Of a stretch of DNA of 64,000 nucleotides, positions 21,060 to 34,257 are shown piece by piece. The position numbers and the translations under genes were made by a program. Source of the DNA: Bartonella krasnovii (GTDB taxonomy: Bacteria > Pseudomonadota > Alphaproteobacteria > Rhizobiales > Rhizobiaceae). The first letter of the stretch is position 1. Each line of letters starts with the position of its first letter. Under the pieces are notes generated by a model, which saw only the letters and a list, made by a program, of their open reading frames with translations, was not told where the DNA came from and did not search any database. The stretch is taken from contig NZ_CP031844.2 in assembly GCF_003606345.3 (NCBI RefSeq), forward strand, positions 2,029,001 to 2,093,000, in the 5' to 3' direction.

Positions 21060-22420
21060 AGATTAATAAACTAAGGAAAGAAGCAAAAAAAACAAGAAAT
21101 ATATTTAAAAAAGGTGTTGTGTAATTTTTTATTGCTTGAATTACAAGCTCTATTTTCAATGATTTAAAGAAATATATTGATATTGTTCTGTAAAAGGAGG
21201 GTTTTCACCTTTATATATTATTAAAATCAGTCTAAATTTTCTTATAGAATGGATAAAATAAGTAATCAAAATAAAAAAATAACTCAGACTCCTTCATTTA
21301 AAATAAAAATAGATAGTTTGGTTTTAAAAAACGAGAAGAATTTAAGAAATAGATATTATAGAAGGATGTTTAAATATTTTTGTACAGAGTTTAGCTAATT
21401 GCGTTTACATAATATATATATTAAATTAGGACGGTAAGAAATATTGAGTAGGCGTTTTTTTACTAACATTTTTTATCCAGTATAGCTTCCGAATTTTGTT
21501 TATCGATACCCTTATTTGTTTTGAACAATCCCTAATATTTTGAATTTTAAGAGCTATAAGTGCAATAAAGTAAGAATTCATAGAAGCATTTTTCATAAAA
21601 ATGGTGCATTGGAGCGAATAATTTTGAGCTAATAATACCATTTATTTATGAAGAGAATTGATCATCTTCAATTTTAATAAGTATCCCAAATAAAGAGATA
21701 CTCTCTCAAATCTTTCATCATCAAAATCAAAAAATCATTTATTTTCACATTATAAATAGGACTAATATGGGGATAAAAACACTTAAGAAGAAAATGCTTT
21801 TTATAAATTTTTCCCCTAAAGCAAGGCTTTCGTAAAGTTGAAGGGTGGCAAATGATGATTCTAACTTGTCTTTTTAGAATTGGAAAGACAGTGATATAAA
21901 AAATTCTATTCTTTACAAAGGCTAGGGTAAGGTGGGATTTTTTTTAAGAAATATCTCTCAACGCTCGTCATATCCCTTTTGCAACAGTCCCCATGAATGG
22001 ATAAGGATAAAACTGCTATGAATACTATAAAACTTATAAGGCGCACCACTACCTTTATACTTAGCGAAGAAACACGCCGGTAGCATCATACACTTTGCCA
22101 ATTCTCTCAATGTTGCGACAAGCGCTTAACTCTTGAAACGATTCATTATAAGTTTTTTAGTCTTTTCTTAAATATTTTATATTTATGCAGCTATCCTCGC
22201 TAACGTGTAAGTAAATAGTTGTGCTTGATTTAATATACATGGATTTAAAATAAGAGAATCTTACGATAACTAGGGATCTAATTGTAAGTTGAATAACGCT
22301 AGATTATCATGATAAATTAATATGTTATCTAATCTAGTCTGGATGGATAGATAGCTTTTGTGTCTTCAGAAATTCAGTTCTTATTTTATGAGATGCTTTA
22401 ATAAGGTTTTTGAAGAGTTA
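21060..22420. other. Long gene-poor gap
   Basis: About 1.36 kb with no convincing gene. A 71-codon minus-strand frame (21426-21641) has no ribosome site or recognisable motif. The last 400 bases carry a copy of the dispersed repeat. The rest looks like decayed AT-rich sequence. Confidence 0.5.
22031..22340 (+). repeat. Dispersed intergenic repeat, copy at 22.0 kb
   Basis: It shares ordered blocks with the copy at 41821-42120. These are CATCATACACTTTGC, a GTTGCGACAA block, an ACTCTTGAAA block with a CATAAG segment, and finally GAGAATCTTACGAT followed by TAAATTAATATGTT. Blocks keep order and spacing but are diverged, so the copies are old. Confidence 0.6.
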
Positions 22421-23842
22421 TTATTTGAAATGAGGTGTTTTTTTCTCATGAGGCATAGACGTTTGGGGAGTAAAAAGTGATACGATCATGTTTGCTAATT
22501 TTTGCGCTACGTGTTGTTTACGCATAGGGGGCCATTGTTCAACTTTTTCTTTACTTACGAGATAAACTTGATTTGTATCAGCGCCCATGACGCTTGTACC
22601 ATCTTGTTGAAGAGAAATATCATTTGCAAGAATGAAATCAGCGCCTTTTTCGATGCATTTTTTTTGCGCATTGGCAATGATATCACATGTTTCAGCAGCA
22701 AAACCAATGACCAATGAGGGGCGATTTGGAGCATGTCCAATTGTTGCTAAAATATCGGGATTTTCTACCATATGGAGGGATGGTGGTGTTTTATGACCAT
22801 CCTTTTTAATTTTATGTAAAGATTGCGTTTGACTGCGCCAGTCACAAACAGCGGCAACAAAAATAGCCCCATCAGCAGGCAATGATTCTTGAACGGCTTG
22901 TAACATCTGTTGTGCTGTTTCAACGTGAACAGTTTTTACTTCTTGTGGGTCTACAAGATTAACAGGTCCACAAATAAGTGTTACTTTTGCTCCCAAATGC
23001 GCAAGAGCGGTTGCAATGGCATGACCCTGTTTACCCGAAGACCGATTAGCAAGATAACGTACTGGATCAATGGGTTCGTGGGTAGGGCCAGAGGTAACGA
23101 TGAAATGGCGGCCAGAGAGAGGTTTTTCATGTACATTCAATAGAGCCTCTATGGCAGCGACGATGGTTAAGGGTTCACTCATGCGCCCATAGCCTGTCTC
23201 GTCACGTTCAGCCATATTTCCCATTTCTGGTCCGATAATATGGACGCCATCTGTGCGCAATTGTGCAACATTGCGAACAGTGGCTGGATGCGCCCACATA
23301 GCTGGATTCATAGCAGGCGCAATTAAAAGTGGACAGCGTGCTGCTAAAAGGACGCAATCGGCGAGATCATCTCCTATACCATGGGCTATTTTTGCAATGC
23401 GATTGGCTGTAGCAGGGGCTAAAATAATAAGGTCAGCATCACGAGCTAGTCGGATATGTCCGATATCATGTTCTTCTTCGCGTGAAAATAAATCAGTGTA
23501 TACAGTACGACCGCTTAAAGCTTCAGCGGCTAAAGGCGTAATAAATTTTTGCGCTGCTTTTGTCATTACGACATTTAAGTGTGCTCCACGTTCCTTTAAA
23601 CGACGAATGAGATCAAGTGCTTTATAGGCCGCAATACTTCCACCAATAATAAGGAGGAGAGATTTTGATTTCAATGATTGCACTTCAACAGTACTTGCAT
23701 GAGAGAGGTGCGTGGTGAGAGTGGTGGGATTACTTAAAAGACGGCGCGCTTCTTCTTCCATAGAAATGCCATTTTGCGCGGCACGTATGCGCAAAGCTTC
23801 TTTGGTTTTAGGAGAGAGGTTACGAATAGTAATACTGGCCAT
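22421..23842 (-). CDS. coaBC: CoaBC (PPC synthetase/decarboxylase) with N-terminal ribbon-helix-helix domain
   Basis: Makes 4'-phosphopantetheine from 4'-phosphopantothenate and cysteine in coenzyme A synthesis. The flavoprotein CoaC part starts near residue 58 (LLLIIGGSIAAYKALDLIRR) and has the PAMNPAMW motif. The CoaB ligase part begins near residue 245 (FIVTSGPTHEPIDPVR). Residues 1-42 are extra. They read like a FitA-type ribbon-helix-helix antitoxin (ASITIRNLSPKTKEALRIRA, then GISMEEEARRLL) joined by a linker rich in Ser and Thr. The total of 473 residues compares with about 400 for ordinary CoaBC. The ATG at 23842 has a GGAGG sequence upstream, supporting translation of the extension. 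It lies 70 bases after ubiB. Confidence 0.93.
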   Translation of the reverse strand: MASITIRNLSPKTKEALRIRAAQNGISMEEEARRLLSNPTTLTTHLSHASTVEVQSLKSKSLLLIIGGSIAAYKALDLIRRLKERGAHLNVVMTKAAQKFITPLAAEALSGRTVYTDLFSREEEHDIGHIRLARDADLIILAPATANRIAKIAHGIGDDLADCVLLAARCPLLIAPAMNPAMWAHPATVRNVAQLRTDGVHIIGPEMGNMAERDETGYGRMSEPLTIVAAIEALLNVHEKPLSGRHFIVTSGPTHEPIDPVRYLANRSSGKQGHAIATALAHLGAKVTLICGPVNLVDPQEVKTVHVETAQQMLQAVQESLPADGAIFVAAVCDWRSQTQSLHKIKKDGHKTPPSLHMVENPDILATIGHAPNRPSLVIGFAAETCDIIANAQKKCIEKGADFILANDISLQQDGTSVMGADTNQVYLVSKEKVEQWPPMRKQHVAQKLANMIVSLFTPQTSMPHEKKTPHFK

Positions 23843-23911
23843 AAAATACCTCCAAGAAACAAAATGATGTCAATGATTTCATCTTTGGTATTTTTTAGCA
23901 CATTGAGCAGA

Positions 23912-25513
23912 TTAGAAAAGATGAAAAAGATAAAAAGTGAGACAAACACAACAAAGTGCGATAATGAACAGACTATAACGTCCATAACGATTTCTACGAC
24001 TTTGTTCAACAGCAAGTTGTTTGAGGGTAGAGGCAGAAAGATTAAATCCCGTTTCTCTGATTTTGTTAAGGTCTTCTTCCATACGTTGGAAATTTTGTAT
24101 CAATTGTGGAGTTTTGCGAGCCAGCGAAAGGAGAGCTTGTGCTCCTTCACTAAAGTCTTTTGCCACTCCTATAGGTCCTAAATTTTTACTAATCCATTCT
24201 CTGACAACGGGTTCAGAAGCTTTCCACATGTTAAAACTGGGGTCTAATGTGCGAGCAACACCCTCCACGACAACCATTGTTTTTTGCAGTAAGAGAAGTT
24301 CGGGTCTCGTTTGCATGTCAAATAGTTCAGTGACTTCAAACAACAATGTGAGCAACTTAGCCATGGAAATGCTTTGTGCTGATTGTCCGTGAATTGGTTC
24401 ACCAATCGCGCGGTTGGCTTGCGCAAAGCTTTCAATATTATGGTGTGAAGGAACATAGCCTGCTTCAAAGTGAGCACGGGCTACCCGATGGTAATCGCGG
24501 GTAATAAAGCCATAAAGAATTTCAGCAAGGAAATGTTTTTCTTTTTTGCCAAGCCTTCCTGTAATCCCTAGATCAACAGCAACAATACATCCATTTGAGT
24601 CTACAAATAAATTACCAGGATGCATATCAGCATGAAAAAAACCATCACGCAATGTGTGGCGTAGAAAAGATTGAATAAGCGTAATGGCAAGCGCCTTTAG
24701 ATCAAAACCAGCTTCTTTGAGCTTGGAAATTTCGGATATTCTTATACCATCAATCCACTCCATGGTGAGAACATTACGCCCTGTTCGTTCCCAATCAATC
24801 TTTGGCACTCGAAACCCCGTATCCTGTTGAATATTTTCAGCCATTTCAGATATGGCTGCTGCTTCTAAGCGTAAATCCATTTCAAGTCGTGTTGTTTGTG
24901 CTAAAGTATCTACCACACGAACAGGACGCAGCCTTCGAGAGGCAGGGATATAACGCTCTTGTAAATGCGCAATGAGATAGAAACCTCTAAGATCTTTAGA
25001 AAAACGCGCGCGGATATTAGGACGGATAACTTTTACGGCACATTTATTCGTATGACCGGTTTCATCACGATATTCAGCAGGATGAACCTGAGCGATAGAA
25101 GCAGCGGCAATGGGGGGATAAAAATTGATGAATAAATCATCAATAGAACGACCAAGAGAATTTTCAATTTGAGTAATAGCGGCAGTGCAAGAAAATGTTT
25201 CAACACGATCTTGGAGTTGTGACAAATCGTCTGCAACATTCCGTCCGACAATATCAGGTCTTGTGGCAAGAAATTGACCAAGTTTTATGTAAGAGGGTCC
25301 AAGCTTATTAATGGCATACGAAATATTTTCAGATCGCTGTTTCTTTTTTGTTTTGCGCCGTGCTAATCCACGCGCTATACGATGACATAATGCTGGAAAC
25401 CCTTGAAGATCATCGTGAGGTAGAGCACTCAAAACACCTTCACGTGCTAAAACCCATCCTGCACGCATCAATTGAAAGTAAGGAGAAATTTGCACCATTT
25501 TTAAATTTTCCAA
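23912..25513 (-). CDS. ubiB: UbiB-family atypical kinase for ubiquinone biosynthesis
   Basis: ABC1/ADCK/UbiB protein-kinase-like ATPase needed for ubiquinone synthesis at the inner membrane. The KxGQ motif is in [15 protein letters not shown] near residue 75. The alanine-rich loop is [12 protein letters not shown], and the catalytic region is [13 protein letters not shown] followed by [11 protein letters not shown]. Two hydrophobic residues-rich ends suggest a C-terminal membrane anchor (about residues 512-532). At 533 residues it is full length. The annotated ATG overlaps ubiE by 13 bases, and an ATG at 25498 (codon 6) is an equally plausible start. It is part of the ubiE-ubiB operon. Confidence 0.93.
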   Translation of the reverse strand: MENLKMVQISPYFQLMRAGWVLAREGVLSALPHDDLQGFPALCHRIARGLARRKTKKKQRSENISYAINKLGPSYIKLGQFLATRPDIVGRNVADDLSQLQDRVETFSCTAAITQIENSLGRSIDDLFINFYPPIAAASIAQVHPAEYRDETGHTNKCAVKVIRPNIRARFSKDLRGFYLIAHLQERYIPASRRLRPVRVVDTLAQTTRLEMDLRLEAAAISEMAENIQQDTGFRVPKIDWERTGRNVLTMEWIDGIRISEISKLKEAGFDLKALAITLIQSFLRHTLRDGFFHADMHPGNLFVDSNGCIVAVDLGITGRLGKKEKHFLAEILYGFITRDYHRVARAHFEAGYVPSHHNIESFAQANRAIGEPIHGQSAQSISMAKLLTLLFEVTELFDMQTRPELLLLQKTMVVVEGVARTLDPSFNMWKASEPVVREWISKNLGPIGVAKDFSEGAQALLSLARKTPQLIQNFQRMEEDLNKIRETGFNLSASTLKQLAVEQSRRNRYGRYSLFIIALCCVCLTFYLFHLF

Positions 25514-26283
25514 CCTGAATGCAGTGCTGCAATCGCACCGGTGAGATTGCGGTACGATACACGCGAAAATCCCGCTTGCTTGATCATATAGGCAAAATCA
25601 TCTTGTTTAGGAAACTTGCGGATAGATTCAACCAAATAACGATAAGCATCACCATCATTTGCAATAAATTGCCCCAGCTTAGGGATAGCATGGAAAGACC
25701 AAAGATCATAAATTTTATCGAGCCAAGGCATCTCGACATTTGAAAATTCTAAACATAAGAAACGTCCACCGGGCTTTAGAACACGAAAAGCTTCTCTAAG
25801 AGCTTTGTCAATATGAGGTACATTGCGAATTCCAAAGGCAATAGTATAGGCATCAAAGCTTTGATTTTCAAAGGGCAAATGTTCTGCATTGGCTTCAACA
25901 AAATCCATCAGAGGAGCAAGACCATTTTTTTGTGCGCGTTGTTTTCCAACATTAAGCATTGAGCCATTAATATCAAGAACCGTAGCATGGGCTTTTTGGC
26001 GTGAAGCATTAAGAATGCGAAAAGCAATATCACCTGTACCACCAGCCACATCAAGAACTCTCCAATGAGAAAGTGCCGGTGGAGAAAGCCATGCAACCAT
26101 AGAGTTTTTCCAAAAACGGTGTAGTCCTAACGATAAGATATCATTCATCTTATCATAATTTTCAGCAACAGAATGAAACACACCATCCACCATGGACTGT
26201 TTTTGTGCTTCATCAACTCTTGTGAAACCAAAAGAGTGTTCCATACCACCCTTAGCTCCGACGCGTTCTGTTTCAGCTGCCAT
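25501..26283 (-). CDS. ubiE: Ubiquinone/menaquinone C-methyltransferase UbiE
   Basis: SAM-dependent methyltransferase of the COQ5 family that methylates the quinone ring. SAM motif I is [15 protein letters not shown] near residue 73. The family signatures [17 protein letters not shown] and [24 protein letters not shown] are both present. The 260-residue length is typical for alphaproteobacteria. It overlaps ubiB, forming a coupled pair. gyrB lies upstream on the same strand with a 117-base gap. Confidence 0.96.
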   Translation of the reverse strand: MAAETERVGAKGGMEHSFGFTRVDEAQKQSMVDGVFHSVAENYDKMNDILSLGLHRFWKNSMVAWLSPPALSHWRVLDVAGGTGDIAFRILNASRQKAHATVLDINGSMLNVGKQRAQKNGLAPLMDFVEANAEHLPFENQSFDAYTIAFGIRNVPHIDKALREAFRVLKPGGRFLCLEFSNVEMPWLDKIYDLWSFHAIPKLGQFIANDGDAYRYLVESIRKFPKQDDFAYMIKQAGFSRVSYRNLTGAIAALHSGWKI

Positions 26284-26400
26284 ATCATGACCTTCCTTAT
26301 TTTTCTTTTATCGTAAATGAAAGAGAGAGGGAATGTTCAAATACGAAAAAACAATGTATAAAACCACGACGTTTATACAGCCAAAAACAGAAGAGTACCT

Positions 26401-29436
<3,036 letters not shown>

Positions 29437-30351
29437 TTGAAAATAAGGAAACCTATACATGTAAAACATCTTCAATGGCATTTACGGTATTTTTTACCCC
29501 ATAATTTATACACTCTTTTTATTCGCATTTTATTTGTTGCAGGGGGATTTTTATTTTGCTCTTACGCAGAAGCTGACATAGCTGGAAGGTTGCCTTCTTT
29601 TTTTGATTCGCATGAATATTTTGTACAACCTGATACCAAGAATATCACTCGTTTACGTTTTGTAACAACTTTTGATTTTCCTCCTTTTAATTTTCTTGAT
29701 CAAACGGGGCATCTTACAGGTTATAATATCGATTTATTGCGTGCTATTTGCTCAAAATTAAAATTAGAGGAGTTTTGTGAAGTAGAAGTGGTTCCTTGGA
29801 AAGAGCTTGTTGAACATGTCAAAAATGGTGGTGCAGAAGTCATTATTGCGGGTTTAAAAGAAACAAGTCAAACCCAACAAGATCTTGTTTTTACAAAGTC
29901 ATATTTGCGCTTTCCTGCGCGATTTGTTGCTTCTCGACAGTTCAACCTTGATGAGCCAATAAGCAACCAATTGGTTCATTTAACCAGTGGCGTTTTATCT
30001 AAAACTATTCACGAAAAGCTCTTTCATGATTATTTTCCTAAAGCAAAATGGCGAGGATTTAAAGAGAGGAAAGAGCTCTATAAAGCCTTACAGGAGCATA
30101 AAATTGACCTTATTTTTGATGATGGATTTGCTTTATCGTTATGGTTCAAAAATCAAAAATCTATTGATTTTTACCATTTTGTTGGGGGGCCATATATGGC
30201 ACCTCAGTTATTGGGTCAAGGAATGCAGCTTGCTGTTTCAAAAAAGAACGAAAAATTGATTGCTATCCTCAATTATGCCCTAAAATCTCTAGAAGAGGAT
30301 GGTAAACTCACAGAGCTTTATTTGCGTTATTTTCCAATAAGTTTTTACTAA
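29437..30351 (+). CDS. Periplasmic solute-binding protein, amino-acid type (orphan)
   Basis: A periplasmic binding protein of family 3 (SBP_bac_3), of the type that feeds polar amino acids to ABC importers. After a long, positively charged leader and a hydrophobic segment (about residues 28-46) with probable signal cleavage, the mature part opens with LRFVTTFDFPPFNFLD. It continues with GYNIDLLRAI and the AEVIIAGLKET block. There is no ATG start. An open frame begins at TTG 29416, and I prefer TTG 29437 because a GGGGGAGAG ribosome site precedes it. No permease or ATPase gene is adjacent, so the transporter partner is unknown. It could also be a signalling receptor domain. Confidence 0.8.
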   Translation: MKIRKPIHVKHLQWHLRYFLPHNLYTLFIRILFVAGGFLFCSYAEADIAGRLPSFFDSHEYFVQPDTKNITRLRFVTTFDFPPFNFLDQTGHLTGYNIDLLRAICSKLKLEEFCEVEVVPWKELVEHVKNGGAEVIIAGLKETSQTQQDLVFTKSYLRFPARFVASRQFNLDEPISNQLVHLTSGVLSKTIHEKLFHDYFPKAKWRGFKERKELYKALQEHKIDLIFDDGFALSLWFKNQKSIDFYHFVGGPYMAPQLLGQGMQLAVSKKNEKLIAILNYALKSLEEDGKLTELYLRYFPISFY

Positions 30352-30362
30352 TGAACAGTTTT

Positions 30363-31895
30363 TTAGTGAAGAGCTGTTAATCTTTCTGTTCCCAGTCGAT
30401 AGGAGATGGCTTCTGCGAGATGATGACGTGAAAGATTATCGGATTCATCAAGGTCAGCAATCGTACGCGCAACTTTGAGAATACGATGATAAGCACGTGC
30501 AGAAAGATGCATTTTTTCACTCACATTTCGTAAGAGTATGGCGGCATTTTTATCAGGAATAGCAATTTGTTCTATAATTTTGGCAGGGCAATCGCCATTG
30601 GTTCGGATATGATCCAACCCTAGTGCTGCAAAACGTTTGGCTTGAATGGTGCGGCAACGTGCAACGCGTTTTGCAACATCGCAGCTTTTTTCTGATTGCT
30701 CTGGTTGCATAAGGTCCATTGCTGTCAAAGCAGGAACATCAATCCGTAAATCAATTCGATCAAGAAGCGGACCAGAAATACGGGATTGATAATCGATTTG
30801 ACAGCGTATACCTTTAGCACAAACATGGCCTTTTTCACCTGCCATACCGCATCGGCAAGGGTTCATTGCGGCAATAAGTTGGAAACGAGCAGGATAGCTG
30901 ATATGGTGATTAGCTCTAGCGATAACCGCTTCTCCACTTTCTAAAGGTTGACGAAGGGAATCAAGAACTTGCGGAGAAAATTCAGGCAACTCATCAAGAA
31001 ATAATACGCCATTATGAGCAAGAGAGATTTCTCCTGGACGTCCTTTAAGTCCCCCACCAATCATTGCTGCCATAGAAGCAGAATGATGTGGGGAACGAAA
31101 GGGACAATGAAGTGAAATGGTATTATGAATCGTTTCTCCTGTAATAGATGCAATCAGACAGACATCTAAAAGCTCACGGCTATTAAGAGGGGGTAAAATA
31201 GAAGGTAAGCGTTGCGCCAACATAGATTTTCCAGCACCAGGAGGACCAACAAACAAAAGGTTATGGCGTCCAGCAGCACAAACTTCTAAGGCACGTTTGG
31301 CTGTTTTTTGTCCTTTGATTTCACAAAGATCTGGAAGTTCAGTTTCGATAGTATATTGGCGCGGTTGTGGACGTTTTTGAATTTGTGTCCCTTTAAAATG
31401 ATTAACGATAGTGAGAAGTGTCTCTGGAGCAAGAATATTTATTTCTGCATTTGCCCATGCTGCTTCAGGTCCACATTGAAAGGGACAAATCAGTCCTTTA
31501 TCGAGTGATACAGCTGTCATGGCCGCTGGTAAAACGCCATTGACAGCAGTCAGTGAACCATCCAGTGACAATTCACCTAAAATGACATAGTCTTGCGCTA
31601 CTTCTGGAGGGAGGATTCCCATAGCAAGCATTAAGCCTACAGCAATTGGCAAATCATAATGTGATCCCTCTTTAGGCAAATCAGCTGGTGCAAGATTAAT
31701 CGTAATTCGTTTGGTTGGCATAGAAAGCCCACAAGCATGGAGAGCTGCTTGTACGCGTTCGCGGCTTTCTGCAACGGCCTTATCGGCTAACCCAACGATA
31801 GCCATTCCTATTTTACCGGATGAAATCATAACCTGTACATCGACAGGAACTGCTTCTAGACCGCGAAAAGCAACAGTTGTAATACGTGCGATCAT
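30363..31895 (-). CDS. comM: YifB/ComM-family Mg-chelatase-like AAA+ ATPase
   Basis: A hexameric AAA+ protein. ComM of Vibrio and Haemophilus is a branch-migration helicase that helps integrate incoming DNA during transformation, and the family is widespread in non-competent bacteria. The N-terminal Lon-type fold is followed by Walker A GPPGAGKSMLAQRL near residue 218, Walker B LFLDELPEF, and the zinc-like cysteine cluster NPCRCGMAGEKGHVC. The 510-residue length is normal and all motifs look intact. It converges on the solute-binding gene with 11 bases between the stops. Confidence 0.92.
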   Translation of the reverse strand: MIARITTVAFRGLEAVPVDVQVMISSGKIGMAIVGLADKAVAESRERVQAALHACGLSMPTKRITINLAPADLPKEGSHYDLPIAVGLMLAMGILPPEVAQDYVILGELSLDGSLTAVNGVLPAAMTAVSLDKGLICPFQCGPEAAWANAEINILAPETLLTIVNHFKGTQIQKRPQPRQYTIETELPDLCEIKGQKTAKRALEVCAAGRHNLLFVGPPGAGKSMLAQRLPSILPPLNSRELLDVCLIASITGETIHNTISLHCPFRSPHHSASMAAMIGGGLKGRPGEISLAHNGVLFLDELPEFSPQVLDSLRQPLESGEAVIARANHHISYPARFQLIAAMNPCRCGMAGEKGHVCAKGIRCQIDYQSRISGPLLDRIDLRIDVPALTAMDLMQPEQSEKSCDVAKRVARCRTIQAKRFAALGLDHIRTNGDCPAKIIEQIAIPDKNAAILLRNVSEKMHLSARAYHRILKVARTIADLDESDNLSRHHLAEAISYRLGTERLTALH

Positions 31896-32292
31896 TTATC
31901 TCCCCCCTTTAGATTTGGGAGAGACAATCATATCTACGCATAAAAATCAAGAAGCATCTCTATGGCTTTTTTTATGGATAGATCTATATATGTACGCGGG
32001 TTTTTGTAGCGTTCTGAAAATTATTTGTACAAATTTAACCATGATAATATGGAGCGCAATAAAACATTTATAATAAGCTCAATGAATATGTTAAGAAAAA
32101 AACGAGGGTGTTTATATGACACAACAGAGAAGAATTTTGTGAAGATATGAGGGGAGGAGGACGTTATATATCGCAGAATATTATCTGATGCGATAAAACG
32201 TGTAAAGTATGCAAATTAGTTATATTTACCTTTATTATTTTATATTATTTAGAAGTGTGGTAGATGCAAAGTGTATTAAAGGTATCTGATTT
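31896..32292. other. Divergent intergenic region comM / tamA
   Basis: About 400 AT-rich bases expected to contain promoters for both genes. No clear -35/-10 pair or structured element was picked out. Confidence 0.5.
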
Positions 32293-34257
32293 ATGGTATA
32301 CCAGACGAGAATTTTGTTAAAATCAGAAACTGTGCGCAGTGTATTTATAGGTTTGTGTTTCGCTTTTTCTTTTCCACAGCCACTTGCTGCATTTGACTTT
32401 TTCGGTCTCCCTCTTTTTGGTCAGAAGAAAACAAATTCTTCTTCACATTCTGTTAAAAGTACAGAGAGATTTTATAAAGTTGATATTGTTACCCCACCAG
32501 GGGCACCACCGGAAGGCATAAAAATAGTTAAATCTGTCTCTTCTCTTTTTGCAGATAAAGAGAAAGCATCTGCGAGTTCTTCTGGTTTGTTAGCCAAAGC
32601 GCGTTCAGACTATCGTGCTATTCTTTCTGCTCTTTATGCTGATGGGCGCTATGGTGGTGTTATTAGTATTAAAATTAATGGCTTAGAAGCCGCTGATTTA
32701 AGTCCAGTAACGCAACTTCCAGCACAATCCAATATCGTTATTACGATTAATGCTGGCCCACAATATGTTTTTAGTATTGCAGATATTGATAAAGTAGCGC
32801 TTCCTGAAAAGCGTAAAGCGCATAAAATGCCCACAATTGAAGAATTGGGCTATAAAGTTGGCGCTATTGCCAAATCTGAAACCATTTTGAAAGCAGAAAA
32901 ATGGGCGGTAGAAGGATGGCGTAAACAAGGTTATGCAAAAGCTAAAATTATAAAAAGTGATATCGTGGCTGATCATGCTGCGTTGCGTATTGAAGGAAGG
33001 ATTGTCGTTGATCCTGGACCAAAGGCTCATTATGGTCCTTTAAGTATCCGTAATATAAGTAAGAAACCACGTGTCGATTCAGCTTATATCGCATGGATGA
33101 CCGGACTAAAACCCGGACAGAAATATGATTCCGACGCGTTAGCTAAGGCAAATGAACGTCTTGCACGCCTTGGTGTTTTTCGTGCTATCAATATCCGTGA
33201 GGCTGATACCATTAACCCAGATGGCAGTTTACCACTTATGCTTATTGTACAAGAACGTAAACCGCGTCGTTTTGGTGTAGGGGGTAGTTATTCAACATTA
33301 GATGGGGCTGGTTTTGAAGCTTATTGGATGCATAACAATCTTTTTGGTCATGCAGAAATCCTTAAAATTGAAACAAAAATGAGTGGTGTTGGCAGCAACA
33401 AAAAACAATCATATAGTTTTAAAAATTTTGATTATCTTTTCGGTGCTACGTTTATAAAGCCGGGTGTATTCACACCTGATACAGATCTCAGGTCAGAATT
33501 AAAAATACAGCAAGATGTTCTGGAAAATTACACAACAAAAGCGATCAAAGGGAAATTAGGTATTACGCATATTTTCAATAGTAATCTATCGGGACAGGCT
33601 GCTATAGAAGTTTCAAATGGTTATTCACGTGATATCTATTTTGGAAGCCGTAATTTTACAACAATTGGTCTTCCTACTGGTTTGATTTATGATAGTCGTA
33701 ATAATAGGTTTAATGCAACAAAAGGTTTATATGGTGAAGTTCTCATTGAACCCTTTTATGAGATGCGTTTTAGCAATTTTGTTGCAAAAGTAACGGCAGA
33801 AGGCCGTTCTTATTGGGCGTTAGGCGAAGGGGATCGTTTTGTTTTTGCTGCGCGGGCAAAGCTTGGTACAATTCTTGGAAATAATACAGCACAGGTTCCT
33901 GCAGATACGCTCTTTTTTGCTGGTGGTGGGGGCTCTGTTCGTGGTTATGCTTATCGTAATATTGGTATCAAAACAGAAAATGATGCGGTTGTTGGTGGAC
34001 GAGCACTTATTGAGGGATCGGCAGAATTGCGTGTTTCTTTAAATGATAAAATAGGATTTGTCGGTTTTCTTGATGGAGGTCTCGTAGGGGAAAAGGCGAA
34101 ATTTGATTTTTCTCAAAAAATTAAATGGGGAGCCGGTATAGGAGGCCGCTATATGACAGGTCTTGGTCCTTTGCGCGTTGATTTAGCCTTTCCTTTAAAA
34201 AGAGAGAAGGGTGATCCTCGTATTGGTTTTTATGTGGGTATAGGACAAGCATTTTAA
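32293..34257 (+). CDS. tamA: Translocation and assembly module subunit TamA (Omp85 family)
   Basis: Outer-membrane Omp85 protein that, with TamB, assists insertion of autotransporters and other outer-membrane proteins. It has 654 residues. A signal peptide ends about residue 32 (FPQPLAAFD). POTRA domains follow to about residue 330, including the GPQYVFSI and VDPGPKAHYGPL elements. The C-terminal 16-stranded barrel carries the Omp85 hallmark GGGGSVRGYAYRNIG near residue 544 and ends in FYVGIGQAF, with a terminal aromatic residue. The stop overlaps the tamB start (TAATG), showing coupling. The tamA-tamB pairing distinguishes it from BamA. Confidence 0.93.
   Translation: MVYQTRILLKSETVRSVFIGLCFAFSFPQPLAAFDFFGLPLFGQKKTNSSSHSVKSTERFYKVDIVTPPGAPPEGIKIVKSVSSLFADKEKASASSSGLLAKARSDYRAILSALYADGRYGGVISIKINGLEAADLSPVTQLPAQSNIVITINAGPQYVFSIADIDKVALPEKRKAHKMPTIEELGYKVGAIAKSETILKAEKWAVEGWRKQGYAKAKIIKSDIVADHAALRIEGRIVVDPGPKAHYGPLSIRNISKKPRVDSAYIAWMTGLKPGQKYDSDALAKANERLARLGVFRAINIREADTINPDGSLPLMLIVQERKPRRFGVGGSYSTLDGAGFEAYWMHNNLFGHAEILKIETKMSGVGSNKKQSYSFKNFDYLFGATFIKPGVFTPDTDLRSELKIQQDVLENYTTKAIKGKLGITHIFNSNLSGQAAIEVSNGYSRDIYFGSRNFTTIGLPTGLIYDSRNNRFNATKGLYGEVLIEPFYEMRFSNFVAKVTAEGRSYWALGEGDRFVFAARAKLGTILGNNTAQVPADTLFFAGGGGSVRGYAYRNIGIKTENDAVVGGRALIEGSAELRVSLNDKIGFVGFLDGGLVGEKAKFDFSQKIKWGAGIGGRYMTGLGPLRVDLAFPLKREKGDPRIGFYVGIGQAF

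Noticed and set aside
21426-21641. 71-codon open frame on the minus strand
   Set aside because: No ribosome site, no recognisable motif and a composition biased to AT-rich codons. Probably chance in decayed sequence.
23253-23627. 124-codon plus-strand frame opposite coaBC
   Set aside because: Antisense shadow. It has no family motif and the minus strand encodes a complete CoaBC.
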